Source: Bacteroidota bacterium
Lineage (GTDB): Bacteria; Bacteroidota; Ignavibacteria; UBA10030; UBA8401
DNA: 11,775 nucleotides
Direction: 5' to 3'
Assembly (NCBI GenBank): GCA_030824295.1
Contig: JAVBYA010000048.1
Location: 1 to 11,775, forward strand
The notes below the pieces were generated by a model that had not been told where the DNA came from, did no database searches, and saw nothing but the letters and a program-made list of their open reading frames with translations. Numbering within the stretch: the stretch's first letter is position 1; each line of letters begins with the position of its first letter. Positions 6,881 through 11,775 of this stretch are shown here, piece after piece. Position numbers and translations under genes: made by a program.

Positions 6881-7917
6881 GACGTCCTCAGCAGGGGAAG
6901 AGTGACGGTGTAAACGGCATCATCATTCTGCACGGTCAATTCCTTGCCGGTGATGAGACGGTACCGTTCGTTGAGATTCCTCAGCCCGATACGGGATGAA
7001 TGTCCCGCGGTCTCTTTGGGGCGGATCTGGTTGGATACAACGACCGTTGCACCGCGGATACCGATACCGATCACGAGCGGCTGTTCGTCCGAGAATGCAT
7101 TGTGTTTGACGGCGTTCTCCAGCAGGATCTGCAGAGAGATGGGAGGGATCAGGAGGTCCTCCGTACCGGCATCACGTTCCACCGTCAGCCCCACCGCATC
7201 GCCGAACCGGATGCACAGCAGGGAGAAGTACCGTTCCGCGAACTGCAGTTCTTCGTCCAGCAGCACCAGATTCCGCTCTTTGTTGGAGAGGATGTAACGG
7301 TACACTTCCGCCAGATCGTCGTTGAACCGTTTTGCTTTCGTCTGGTCCTGTCCGATGAGATGGGAGAGCGTGTTGAGGGAATTGAAGAGGAAGTGCGGGT
7401 CGATCTGGTTCTTCAGCGCTTCCAGTTCCGCTTCGATCTTCGCTTTCGCCAGCTGTTCGCCCTTCGATTTGTCCGTTCCCCAGCTCTTGATGAGGAATAC
7501 GGTCTCGTATGTATGGGTGATGAAGACGACGCAGACCACGCATAATGCGGTGGCTTTGAAGATGACATTCCAGTCCGCCGCCGAATGCTGCGCGAACACG
7601 TACCACATCGTCATCAGTCCCACGGAGATCGGGATGGTGTAGAAGATGTTGGAGACCACCAGCGCGAGCACTTTATACACCGGCTGACTGAGCCAGGAGA
7701 AACGGAGGCGGAGGCGGAAGAGGAGATAGCGGTTCCCCTGCCAGATGGCGAAGGCGATGAAGATGAAATAGAGGTACGCGGCGAACAGCTCCGGTGCGGA
7801 ATACCGTCCGTTGTCGATCATCCCGGTGATGTTCGGAATGACCAGTCCAAAGAATGGTATCAGCACCAGCCGGATGGTGGTGTCGTTCAGTTCCGTATCG
7901 ATCTCATATTCGTTCAA
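6877..7917 (-). CDS. LytS-type membrane sensor histidine kinase (His_kinase/PF06580 class)
   Basis: 346 residues. Four hydrophobic segments (about 16-34, 43-60, 82-108, 120-143) form a compact membrane sensor with little exposed sequence. A short helix (149-170) leads to the typical motif QIDPHFLFNSLN with His175 as the likely phosphorylated residue. The ATPase domain has an N box around Glu267, Asn268 and His272 (LLENAVKHN) and a GLRNLNERY motif (311-319). This class normally pairs with LytTR regulators, and one follows with a 4-nt overlap. The start is a TTG: there is no in-frame ATG before residue 33, which is already past the first membrane span, while TTG at 7917 has GGGAG five bases upstream. 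That ribosome-binding site lies in the repeat at 7924-7965. The physiological signal is unknown. Confidence 0.93.
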   Translation of the reverse strand: MNEYEIDTELNDTTIRLVLIPFFGLVIPNITGMIDNGRYSAPELFAAYLYFIFIAFAIWQGNRYLLFRLRLRFSWLSQPVYKVLALVVSNIFYTIPISVGLMTMWYVFAQHSAADWNVIFKATALCVVCVVFITHTYETVFLIKSWGTDKSKGEQLAKAKIEAELEALKNQIDPHFLFNSLNTLSHLIGQDQTKAKRFNDDLAEVYRYILSNKERNLVLLDEELQFAERYFSLLCIRFGDAVGLTVERDAGTEDLLIPPISLQILLENAVKHNAFSDEQPLVIGIGIRGATVVVSNQIRPKETAGHSSRIGLRNLNERYRLITGKELTVQNDDAVYTVTLPLLRTS

Positions 7918-7922
7918 GGTTG

Positions 7923-7927
7923 CTCCC
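7923..7927 (-). promoter_or_regulatory. Shine-Dalgarno GGGAG for the TTG-started LytS-type kinase, lying in a repeat
   Basis: On the minus strand GGGAG is followed by CAACC and then TTG at 7917-7915. It decides the start codon choice for the kinase. All but its last base belong to the end of the CTGCG repeat (CTGCGGGA), so the repeat has become part of the translation start of this operon. Confidence 0.6.
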
Positions 7928-7965
7928 GCAGAACACGCAGAATTCCGCAGAAAGATAATAAAAAT
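7924..7965 (-). repeat. CTGCG core repeat, left copy 1 (inverted relative to the right array)
   Basis: On the plus strand it begins TCCCGCAGAACACGCAGAAT and continues with CGCAGAAAGA and an A-rich tail. It matches the copy at 8024-8065 at about 38 of 42 positions, exactly 100 bp away. The minus strand shows three CTGCG blocks at 9-10 nt spacing, as in the right-hand array. Confidence 0.85.
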
Positions 7966-8023
7966 ACTTGAACGAATTAGCGTGCTTCACAAAATGAAAG
8001 GGGTAGGCAAAACCAATAGAGGA

Positions 8024-8065
8024 TCCCGCAGAACACGCAGAATGTCGCAGAAAGACAATGAAAAT
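8024..8065 (-). repeat. CTGCG core repeat, left copy 2
   Basis: Same orientation as the 7924 copy and about 38 of 42 bases identical; the first 20 bases are the same. It ends 11 nt before the stop codon of the GxxExxY gene, forming that gene's left boundary. Confidence 0.85.
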
Positions 8066-8076
8066 TGGAAGATCGA

Positions 8077-8454
8077 CTATAATCCATTTACTTTTCGAAA
8101 GATGGTTTTTGAGACATCGGTCGTATTGAAGTTCACCAATAATCCGATCTTCTTCCGCGAAAGCCGCAAGTACGTGATGAGCAGTTTGTGGTGCACTGCC
8201 GTCAATGTTTCAACCGATTTGATCTCGATGATCAGTTTTTCTTCCAGCAGAAGGTCTAAGCGGAATCCGACGTCCAGCGTGGTCTCGCCATAGACGACAG
8301 GTATCGGCACCTGCCTGCGGACCTCAATCCCTCGCTCGATCAGTTCCTCGGTTAACGCACTCTCATAAACGGACTCCAACAAGCCCGGCCCCAATGTTTT
8401 AAATACTGTGAAGATCGCCCCCCGAGCGATGAATGATAGTTCATTTTCTGTCAT
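8077..8454 (-). CDS. GxxExxY family protein (PD-(D/E)XK nuclease-like, PDDEXK_3)
   Basis: 125 residues, close to the usual length of the family. The naming motif is G24-LL-E27-SV-Y30 in LGPGLLESVYESAL. A nuclease-like core follows: Asp67 in FRLDLLLEEKLIIEIKS, with Glu77 and Lys79 in EIK matching the D...ExK pattern, then HHKLLITYLR (88-97) and the closing GLLVNFN strand. All putative metal-site residues are present, so it could be active, but the family's biochemical role is not settled to my knowledge. The ATG at 8454 is preferred: GGGAGG lies six bases upstream. An upstream TTG at 8505 would add 17 residues that are merely translated repeat. The gene is bracketed tightly by inverted CTGCG repeats, and its stop lies 159 nt from the kinase start on the same strand. 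Confidence 0.88.
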   Translation of the reverse strand: MTENELSFIARGAIFTVFKTLGPGLLESVYESALTEELIERGIEVRRQVPIPVVYGETTLDVGFRLDLLLEEKLIIEIKSVETLTAVHHKLLITYLRLSRKKIGLLVNFNTTDVSKTIFRKVNGL

Positions 8455-8460
8455 ATTCGT

Positions 8461-8466
8461 CCTCCC
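8461..8466 (-). promoter_or_regulatory. Strong Shine-Dalgarno GGGAGG of the GxxExxY gene
   Basis: GGGAGG is followed by ACGAAT and the ATG at 8454-8452. It directly adjoins the degenerate repeat copy at 8467-8499. The purine-rich flank matches the purine-rich minus-strand flank of array copy A (GAAAGGAGGAG), suggesting the site came with the repeat. Confidence 0.75.
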
Positions 8467-8499
8467 TTCAGCACATATTCTGCGTATTTCGACGAAATC
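8467..8499 (+). repeat. Degenerate CTGCG repeat at the 5' border of the GxxExxY gene
   Basis: TTCAGCACATATTCTGCG at 8467-8484 resembles the array core (TTTCAGCGTGATTCWGCG) with one gap, and the end (GAAATC at 8494-8499) resembles GGGAATC. In reverse complement it shares ACGCAGAAT with the left copy at 8024, giving an inner inverted pair around the gene. It is more decayed than the other copies. Confidence 0.55.
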
Positions 8500-8584
8500 T
8501 ATCAAGCTAATTCAATTGGTACACAAGGTTGTTAAGCCAATATTCTCCAAATTGTCCGCCTCTTTTCACTTAGTCATCTCCTCC

Positions 8585-8915
8585 TTTCAGCGAGGTTCAG
8601 CGAATTCTGCGGGAATCTTTTTCAAGACTTTTAATAACCTTTCAGTTTTTCTTCTTCCTGTTTCTGCGTGACTCTACGTTTTCTGCGGGCATCCTTTTTC
8701 AAGGTTTTTGTTGGCCTTCCGGTTTTCTACTTTTCTTTCAGCGTGATTCTGCGCTTTCTGCGGGAATCTTTATCAAGACTTTTAATAACCTTTCAGTTTT
8801 TCTTCTTCCTGTTTCTGCGTGATTCTGCGAGATCTGCGGGAATATTTTTAAAGCTCTTTTGGGCCTTACGGTTTTCTTCTTTTCTTTCAGCGTGATTCAG
8901 CGTATTCTGCGGGAG
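8585..8915 (+). repeat. Nested tandem array of about 75-bp units (151-bp higher-order period)
   Basis: Cores of the type TTTCAGCGTGATTCTGCG..TTCTGCGGGA start at 8585, 8661, 8736, 8812 and 8885, so the spacings are 76, 75, 76 and 73. Between cores lies a pyrimidine-rich tail. Tails of units 1 and 3 (8611-8660 and 8762-8811) are identical at 49 of 50 positions; units 2 and 4 resemble each other (GGCCTT then CGGTTTTCT) more than they resemble 1 and 3. The array therefore arose by duplication of a two-unit, 151-bp block. The last core has no tail and ends at the outer boundary. No open frame here looks like a gene. The remaining 8916-9041 stretch holds nothing I recognise. Confidence 0.9.
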
Positions 8916-9041
8916 ACCAGCTCTTGCATTCCGGTTTCAGTCGCGATTTTTCCCGTTTCGGTCCGATGCTGCTTGACTGCGCGGAACGGATGATGTAGAT
9001 TGGCGCAGGTTCGTTCACACACTGTTCCATCACCAATCTTC

Positions 9042-9046
9042 GGAGG
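9042..9046 (+). promoter_or_regulatory. Shine-Dalgarno GGAGG of the DUF1761 gene
   Basis: GGAGG lies 4 nt before ATG at 9051 and 10 nt before the in-frame ATG at 9057. It rules out the upstream TTG at 9000 as the start but does not decide firmly between the two ATGs. Confidence 0.7.
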
Positions 9047-9050
9047 TCCT

Positions 9051-9467
9051 ATGGATATGGCAGCATCGTTCAACAGTCTCAACTGGCTTGCGGTCTTCAC
9101 GGCGGCGCTTTCCGCGTTCATGCTCGGCGGTGTCTGGTACTCGCCGCTGATGTTCGGCAATGCGTGGATGAAAGTAGCAGGCATGACGGAAGAATCGGTG
9201 AAGCAGGGGAATCCCGCCAAGATCTACGGCGGTGCGTTCATCCTGTCTCTCATCGCGTCGCTGAACCTGGCACTGTTCCTCGGTCCGCAGTCGGATATGG
9301 CATTCGGCATCGCCGCCGGAGCAGCCACCGGCATCGGCTGGGTCGCCCCCGCCTTCGGCGTTGTGTATCTGTTTGAACAGCGTCCCACGCTTCAGTGGTT
9401 CATCAACGGTGCATATTGGGTCGTCACCTTCATCGTGATGGGTGCGATCCTCGGCGCGTGGAAATGA
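9051..9467 (+). CDS. DUF1761 family integral membrane protein
   Basis: 138 residues from the ATG with the GGAGG site. Four hydrophobic segments at about 10-30, 58-77, 82-104 and 118-136 make it a small inner-membrane protein. The motif GGVWYSPLMFGNAW (26-39) and the general layout match DUF1761, whose function is unknown. The polar stretch between spans 1 and 2 (MTEESVKQGNP) is the main exposed loop. It is transcribed away from the repeat block, and the next gene begins 58 nt downstream on the same strand, so the two may share a transcript. An alternative start at 9057 would remove only two residues. Confidence 0.87.
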   Translation: MDMAASFNSLNWLAVFTAALSAFMLGGVWYSPLMFGNAWMKVAGMTEESVKQGNPAKIYGGAFILSLIASLNLALFLGPQSDMAFGIAAGAATGIGWVAPAFGVVYLFEQRPTLQWFINGAYWVVTFIVMGAILGAWK

Positions 9468-9481
9468 ACTCTCACCCTGCC

Positions 9482-9519
9482 GTCCGGTCCCTGCTGACCG
9501 GATCGGCAACATACCGATC
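9482..9519 (+). promoter_or_regulatory. Two overlapping hairpins before the PD40 protein gene
   Basis: TCCGGTC (9483-9489) pairs with GACCGGA (9496-9502), and GATCGG (9501-9506) pairs with CCGATC (9514-9519). They share bases 9501-9502, so they compete at their junction. The second stem ends six bases before the ATG at 9526. A switch-like role or simple chance are both possible. Confidence 0.3.
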
Positions 9520-9525
9520 AACAGT

Positions 9526-10467
9526 ATGAGATTATTCGCTTTTTTGATTCTCTGCACCGGATATGCTGCCGGTCAGTTCAATGTGCCGCCGTCGCTGCGC
9601 GGCACGAAGATCGTATACAACGTCCTGTTCGAAAAAGAGAAGGAAAATTACGAGATTTTCACCATGGATCCGGACGGCGGGAATAAACGGAACATCTCCA
9701 ACTGGAAGGGGGTGGACTGGGTCTATGCATCGTATGGCGACAGGATCTATTTCGTTTCGGACCGCGACACCTCTCACCGGAAATATTTTCTGTATGAGAT
9801 GGATGGGGAAGGAAAGAATGTACGCAGGATCAGTTCATTCCTTGTGGCAGATTCGTGGGTCGGAGTGCGCAAAGGGGGCGAAGAGTTTGTTGTTGCATCA
9901 GCCAAGGACCATCGGCGGGGGGAGATCTATCGGATCGACCGGAACGGCAACGAGCTCCAGCGTCTCACGTCGGACACCCTCAATGACAACGATCCCATCT
10001 TCTCGCCGGATGGCGGATCGATCGTCTTTCGGTCGAAACGGGGAACACGGTACGATGAACTCTGGATGATGGATGCGGATGGTGCGAACCTTCGCCGGCT
10101 GACCCACTACCCGGAAGAGGATACAACAGCATTCATCCACAGTTATCACGCCGGTCCGCCGTTCTGGGAACCGAACCGGAACATCATCTCCTACATCTCC
10201 AATCAGCGCTCCCATTCCGGCATCTATCTCATCCGCCCTGACGGGACCGGAAGCAGAGCGTTCACGGCGGATACTGCTGTGAATCTGGGCTGGCACAGCT
10301 GGTCGCCGGACGGGGATTATTTGGTCACAGAGGAATCAGACACGGAGAACACCAAATTCAGCATCGTCCTCTACACGAAAGATGGCCGGAGAGTACAACA
10401 ACTGACCAACGAATTCCGGTACGAGCAGGGACCAGTGTTCGTTCGCACATCTACCGGTCGCCGTTAA
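9526..10467 (+). CDS. Exported TolB/PD40-like beta-propeller protein
   Basis: 313 residues from ATG 9526, chosen because it begins with a clean signal peptide (MRLFAFLILCTGYAAGQ); an upstream start at 9442 would add 28 residues with no export signal and overlap the DUF1761 gene. PD40/WD40-like repeats run through the whole protein: YEIFTMDPDGGNKRNIS (42-58), the Asp-Gly turn of YEMDGEGKNVRRIS (90-103), IYRIDRNGNELQRLT (134-148), FSPDGGSIVFRS (159-170), LWMMDADGANLRRLT (179-193), IYLIRPDGTGSRAFT (233-247) and WSPDGDYLV (259-267). About six blades give a closed propeller. The motifs resemble the C-terminal propeller of TolB, but the TolB N-terminal domain is missing, so it is not TolB. A periplasmic protein- or glycan-binding role is inferred. 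No Shine-Dalgarno is visible. Confidence 0.87.
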   Translation: MRLFAFLILCTGYAAGQFNVPPSLRGTKIVYNVLFEKEKENYEIFTMDPDGGNKRNISNWKGVDWVYASYGDRIYFVSDRDTSHRKYFLYEMDGEGKNVRRISSFLVADSWVGVRKGGEEFVVASAKDHRRGEIYRIDRNGNELQRLTSDTLNDNDPIFSPDGGSIVFRSKRGTRYDELWMMDADGANLRRLTHYPEEDTTAFIHSYHAGPPFWEPNRNIISYISNQRSHSGIYLIRPDGTGSRAFTADTAVNLGWHSWSPDGDYLVTEESDTENTKFSIVLYTKDGRRVQQLTNEFRYEQGPVFVRTSTGRR

Positions 10468-10555
10468 CAATTGTCCTGAATCAGCTTCGGCACGCTTGCG
10501 TTTCCATCTCATATTGGCGTAATTAGAGCGCATTGTCCACTAATCCTGACCCCAT

Positions 10556-11775
10556 ATGAGAACCTTCCTCGCGCTCTTCTTCTGCGCCCTGTTGTCTTCA
10601 TTAGTCACCGCACAGCCCAGGAACATCGCCGCTGTCCGCACCGCTGTTCCTCCCGTCATCGACGGTTACGGGAACGATGCCGTATGGCAGCAGGCGCCGC
10701 TGGCTGCGGATTTCGTGCAGCGTGAGCCGGTGGACAATGCGCCGGAGACCGAGCGGACGGAGTTCCGCGTGCTCTTTGATGATGACAACATCTATCTTTA
10801 CGCGATGATGTACGATTCACAGCCGGACAGTATCGTCTCGCGGCTGGCGCGCCGCGACCACGTGCCGCAGTCGGATTGGTTCGCTGTTGCCTTCGACAGT
10901 TACTATGACCGGCAGACGGCATTCATCTTTGTAGTGCTGCCGTCCGGGAGCAAGACCGACCTGCTGGAATATAACGACGGACGCGATGAGGATGAATCAT
11001 GGGACCCGGTCTGGGAACCGGTCACAAAAATATTGGAGAACGGCTGGAGTGTTGAGATGCGGATCCCGCTCTCACAGATCCGCTTCACGGAAGGGAATGA
11101 TACGTGGGGCATCAATGTGATCCGGAAGATCTCCCGGAAACAGGAAGAGACCAACTGGAACCTTATCAGCAAGCAGAAGGATGGATACGTTTCTCAGTTC
11201 GGCACGATGAGCGGCATGGCGGATATCAAGAGTGCAGCAACGGCCGAAGTGCTGCCGTATGTTGTCGGATCCTCGGAGCACTATCCCCGTACCGACGGCC
11301 GCGTGAAGATCGAGCGGCTCCGTCCGGATGCCGGTGTGGACCTGAAGTACGGCGTCAGTTCCAATTTCACGCTCGACGCGACCATCAATCCCGACTTTGC
11401 ACAGGTGGAGGCGGACCCCGCCGTTCTGAACTTGTCATCGTTCGAAACGTTCTATCCGGAGAAGCGGCCGTTCTTCATTGAAGGAACACAGATCCTCCGC
11501 TTCGTCACCTTCGGCGGCGATTTCGGTCCGGGACTGTTCTATTCGCGCCGCATCGGCCGTCCTATTTCCGTCGGGCCGCCGGAACCGGGCGCGCTCGTTA
11601 CTGACGAGCCGCGGACCGCCACCATCCTCGGTGCGGCGAAGTTCTCCGGCAAGACGGAAGGAGGGACCTCCATCGGCATCCTGACCGCATTGACGGACGA
11701 GGAGGAATTCACGTTCCGTGATTCGCTTGGCAAGGAGCGTTCTCTGCGCGCGGAACCGAGCGCTTCGTACAATCT
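10556..11775 (+). CDS. CBM9-like + DUF5916 family surface protein, 3' truncated
   Basis: 406 codons are open to the window edge without a stop. A signal peptide (MRTFLALFFCALLSSLVTAQ) is followed by a carbohydrate-binding family 9-like beta-sandwich, residues about 30-215 (PPVIDGYGNDAVWQQA at the start, FRVLFDDDNIYLYAMMYD, WSVEMRIPLSQIRF, WGINVIRK). The DUF5916 part begins near 225 and shows its most conserved stretch at about 274-310: ATINPDFAQVEADP, LNLSSFETFYPEKRPFFIEG, then LFYSRRIG (327-334). Relatives are usually 700-900 residues and end in a predicted outer-membrane barrel, so roughly half is missing here. The family is annotated as a putative membrane-associated hydrolase, but its activity is unproven. 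No Shine-Dalgarno is obvious in the 88-nt gap after the PD40 gene, which also shows no terminator. Confidence 0.9.
   Translation, partial: MRTFLALFFCALLSSLVTAQPRNIAAVRTAVPPVIDGYGNDAVWQQAPLAADFVQREPVDNAPETERTEFRVLFDDDNIYLYAMMYDSQPDSIVSRLARRDHVPQSDWFAVAFDSYYDRQTAFIFVVLPSGSKTDLLEYNDGRDEDESWDPVWEPVTKILENGWSVEMRIPLSQIRFTEGNDTWGINVIRKISRKQEETNWNLISKQKDGYVSQFGTMSGMADIKSAATAEVLPYVVGSSEHYPRTDGRVKIERLRPDAGVDLKYGVSSNFTLDATINPDFAQVEADPAVLNLSSFETFYPEKRPFFIEGTQILRFVTFGGDFGPGLFYSRRIGRPISVGPPEPGALVTDEPRTATILGAAKFSGKTEGGTSIGILTALTDEEEFTFRDSLGKERSLRAEPSASYN

Larger units (their letters stand above)
7923..8915. mobile_element. Candidate repeat-bracketed element carrying a GxxExxY gene
   Basis: The outer ends are inverted copies of the same core: the left end begins CTCCCGCAGAA (7923) and the right end finishes TTCTGCGGGAG (8915). 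Comparing the left 31 bases (7924 onward) with the reverse complement of the right 31 bases gives about 26 matches. Inside lies one gene, the GxxExxY protein, bounded 11 nt and 12 nt away by a further inverted pair (8024-8065 and 8467-8499). There is no transposase and no convincing target-site duplication beside the ends, so this may be a repeat family nested around a gene and not a discrete transposon. That it is mobile is inference; the inverted layout is directly visible. Confidence 0.4.

Noticed and set aside
8455..8505. TTG at 8505 as the start of the GxxExxY gene
   Set aside because: The added 17 residues are translated repeat sequence, while ATG 8454 has a near-ideal GGGAGG site and gives the usual family length.
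8408..8895. Plus-strand open frames across the GxxExxY start and the array (8408-8671 and 8668-8895)
   Set aside because: They are translations of pyrimidine-rich repeat sequence, giving Phe/Ser/Leu-rich strings that recur with the repeat period. No ribosome-binding site or family match is seen.
8467..8915. A CRISPR array
   Set aside because: The intervals between cores are themselves repeated (units 1 and 3 match 49/50), not unique spacers, units are about 75 bp, and no cas gene is present.
7910..8930. Target-site duplication at the ends of the repeat-bracketed block
   Set aside because: Flanks left of 7923 and right of 8915 were compared and no direct repeat of more than about three bases was found, so classical transposition is not shown.
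9526..10467. Assigning the PD40 protein as tolB
   Set aside because: It has the propeller-type repeats but lacks the TolB N-terminal domain, and no tol or pal genes are next to it.

Overview
The window looks like a chromosomal segment from an FCB-group bacterium (Bacteroidota, Ignavibacteriota or a close relative). The inference rests on the mix of families: a fibronectin-III/SUMF1-type protein, a double-propeller periplasmic sensor kinase with a Y_Y_Y domain, a LytS/LytTR pair, a GxxExxY protein embedded in CTGCG-type repeats, and a CBM9/DUF5916 outer-surface protein. No rRNA, tRNA or housekeeping marker is present, so the phylum call is an inference. Most of the window is moderately G+C-rich. 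The first kilobase is visibly more A+T-rich.

Layout from left to right. (1) 1-1006: the 3' part of a plus-strand gene with an FN3 domain followed by a formylglycine-generating-enzyme-like (SUMF1) domain that has lost both catalytic cysteines; its start lies outside the window. (2) 1007-1336: a gene-free stretch with two inverted repeats. (3) 1337-2857: an exported alpha/beta hydrolase of the prolyl-aminopeptidase/TAP-like type with a C-terminal membrane anchor. (4) 2874-2909: a long perfect hairpin between convergent genes. (5) 2931-7917, minus strand: a three-gene signalling cluster, in transcription order a LytS-type membrane histidine kinase, a LytTR response regulator (4-nt ATGA overlap), and a 1035-residue double-propeller histidine kinase without its own receiver or output domain. 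(6) 7923-8915: a repeat-rich block built around a small GxxExxY-family PD-(D/E)XK-like gene. (7) 9051-11775, plus strand: a DUF1761 membrane protein, an exported TolB/PD40-like beta-propeller protein, and the first 406 codons of a CBM9-DUF5916 protein that runs off the right edge.

How the genes may work together: the two kinases and the single LytTR regulator form a plausible regulatory unit in which the propeller kinase reads a periplasmic ligand and may feed the same regulator. The exported hydrolase, propeller protein and DUF5916 protein are cell-envelope or surface functions, but nothing in the sequence shows that they are targets of that regulator.

The most unusual part is 7923-8915. 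The GxxExxY gene is boxed in 11-12 nt on each side by oppositely oriented copies of a CTGCG-rich core repeat. On the right this expands into a nested tandem array (about 75 bp inside about 151 bp). Repeat sequence also seems to supply the ribosome-binding sites both for the GxxExxY gene and for the neighbouring LytS-type kinase. It could be a small mobile or amplifying element, possibly with the nuclease-like protein acting on the repeats.
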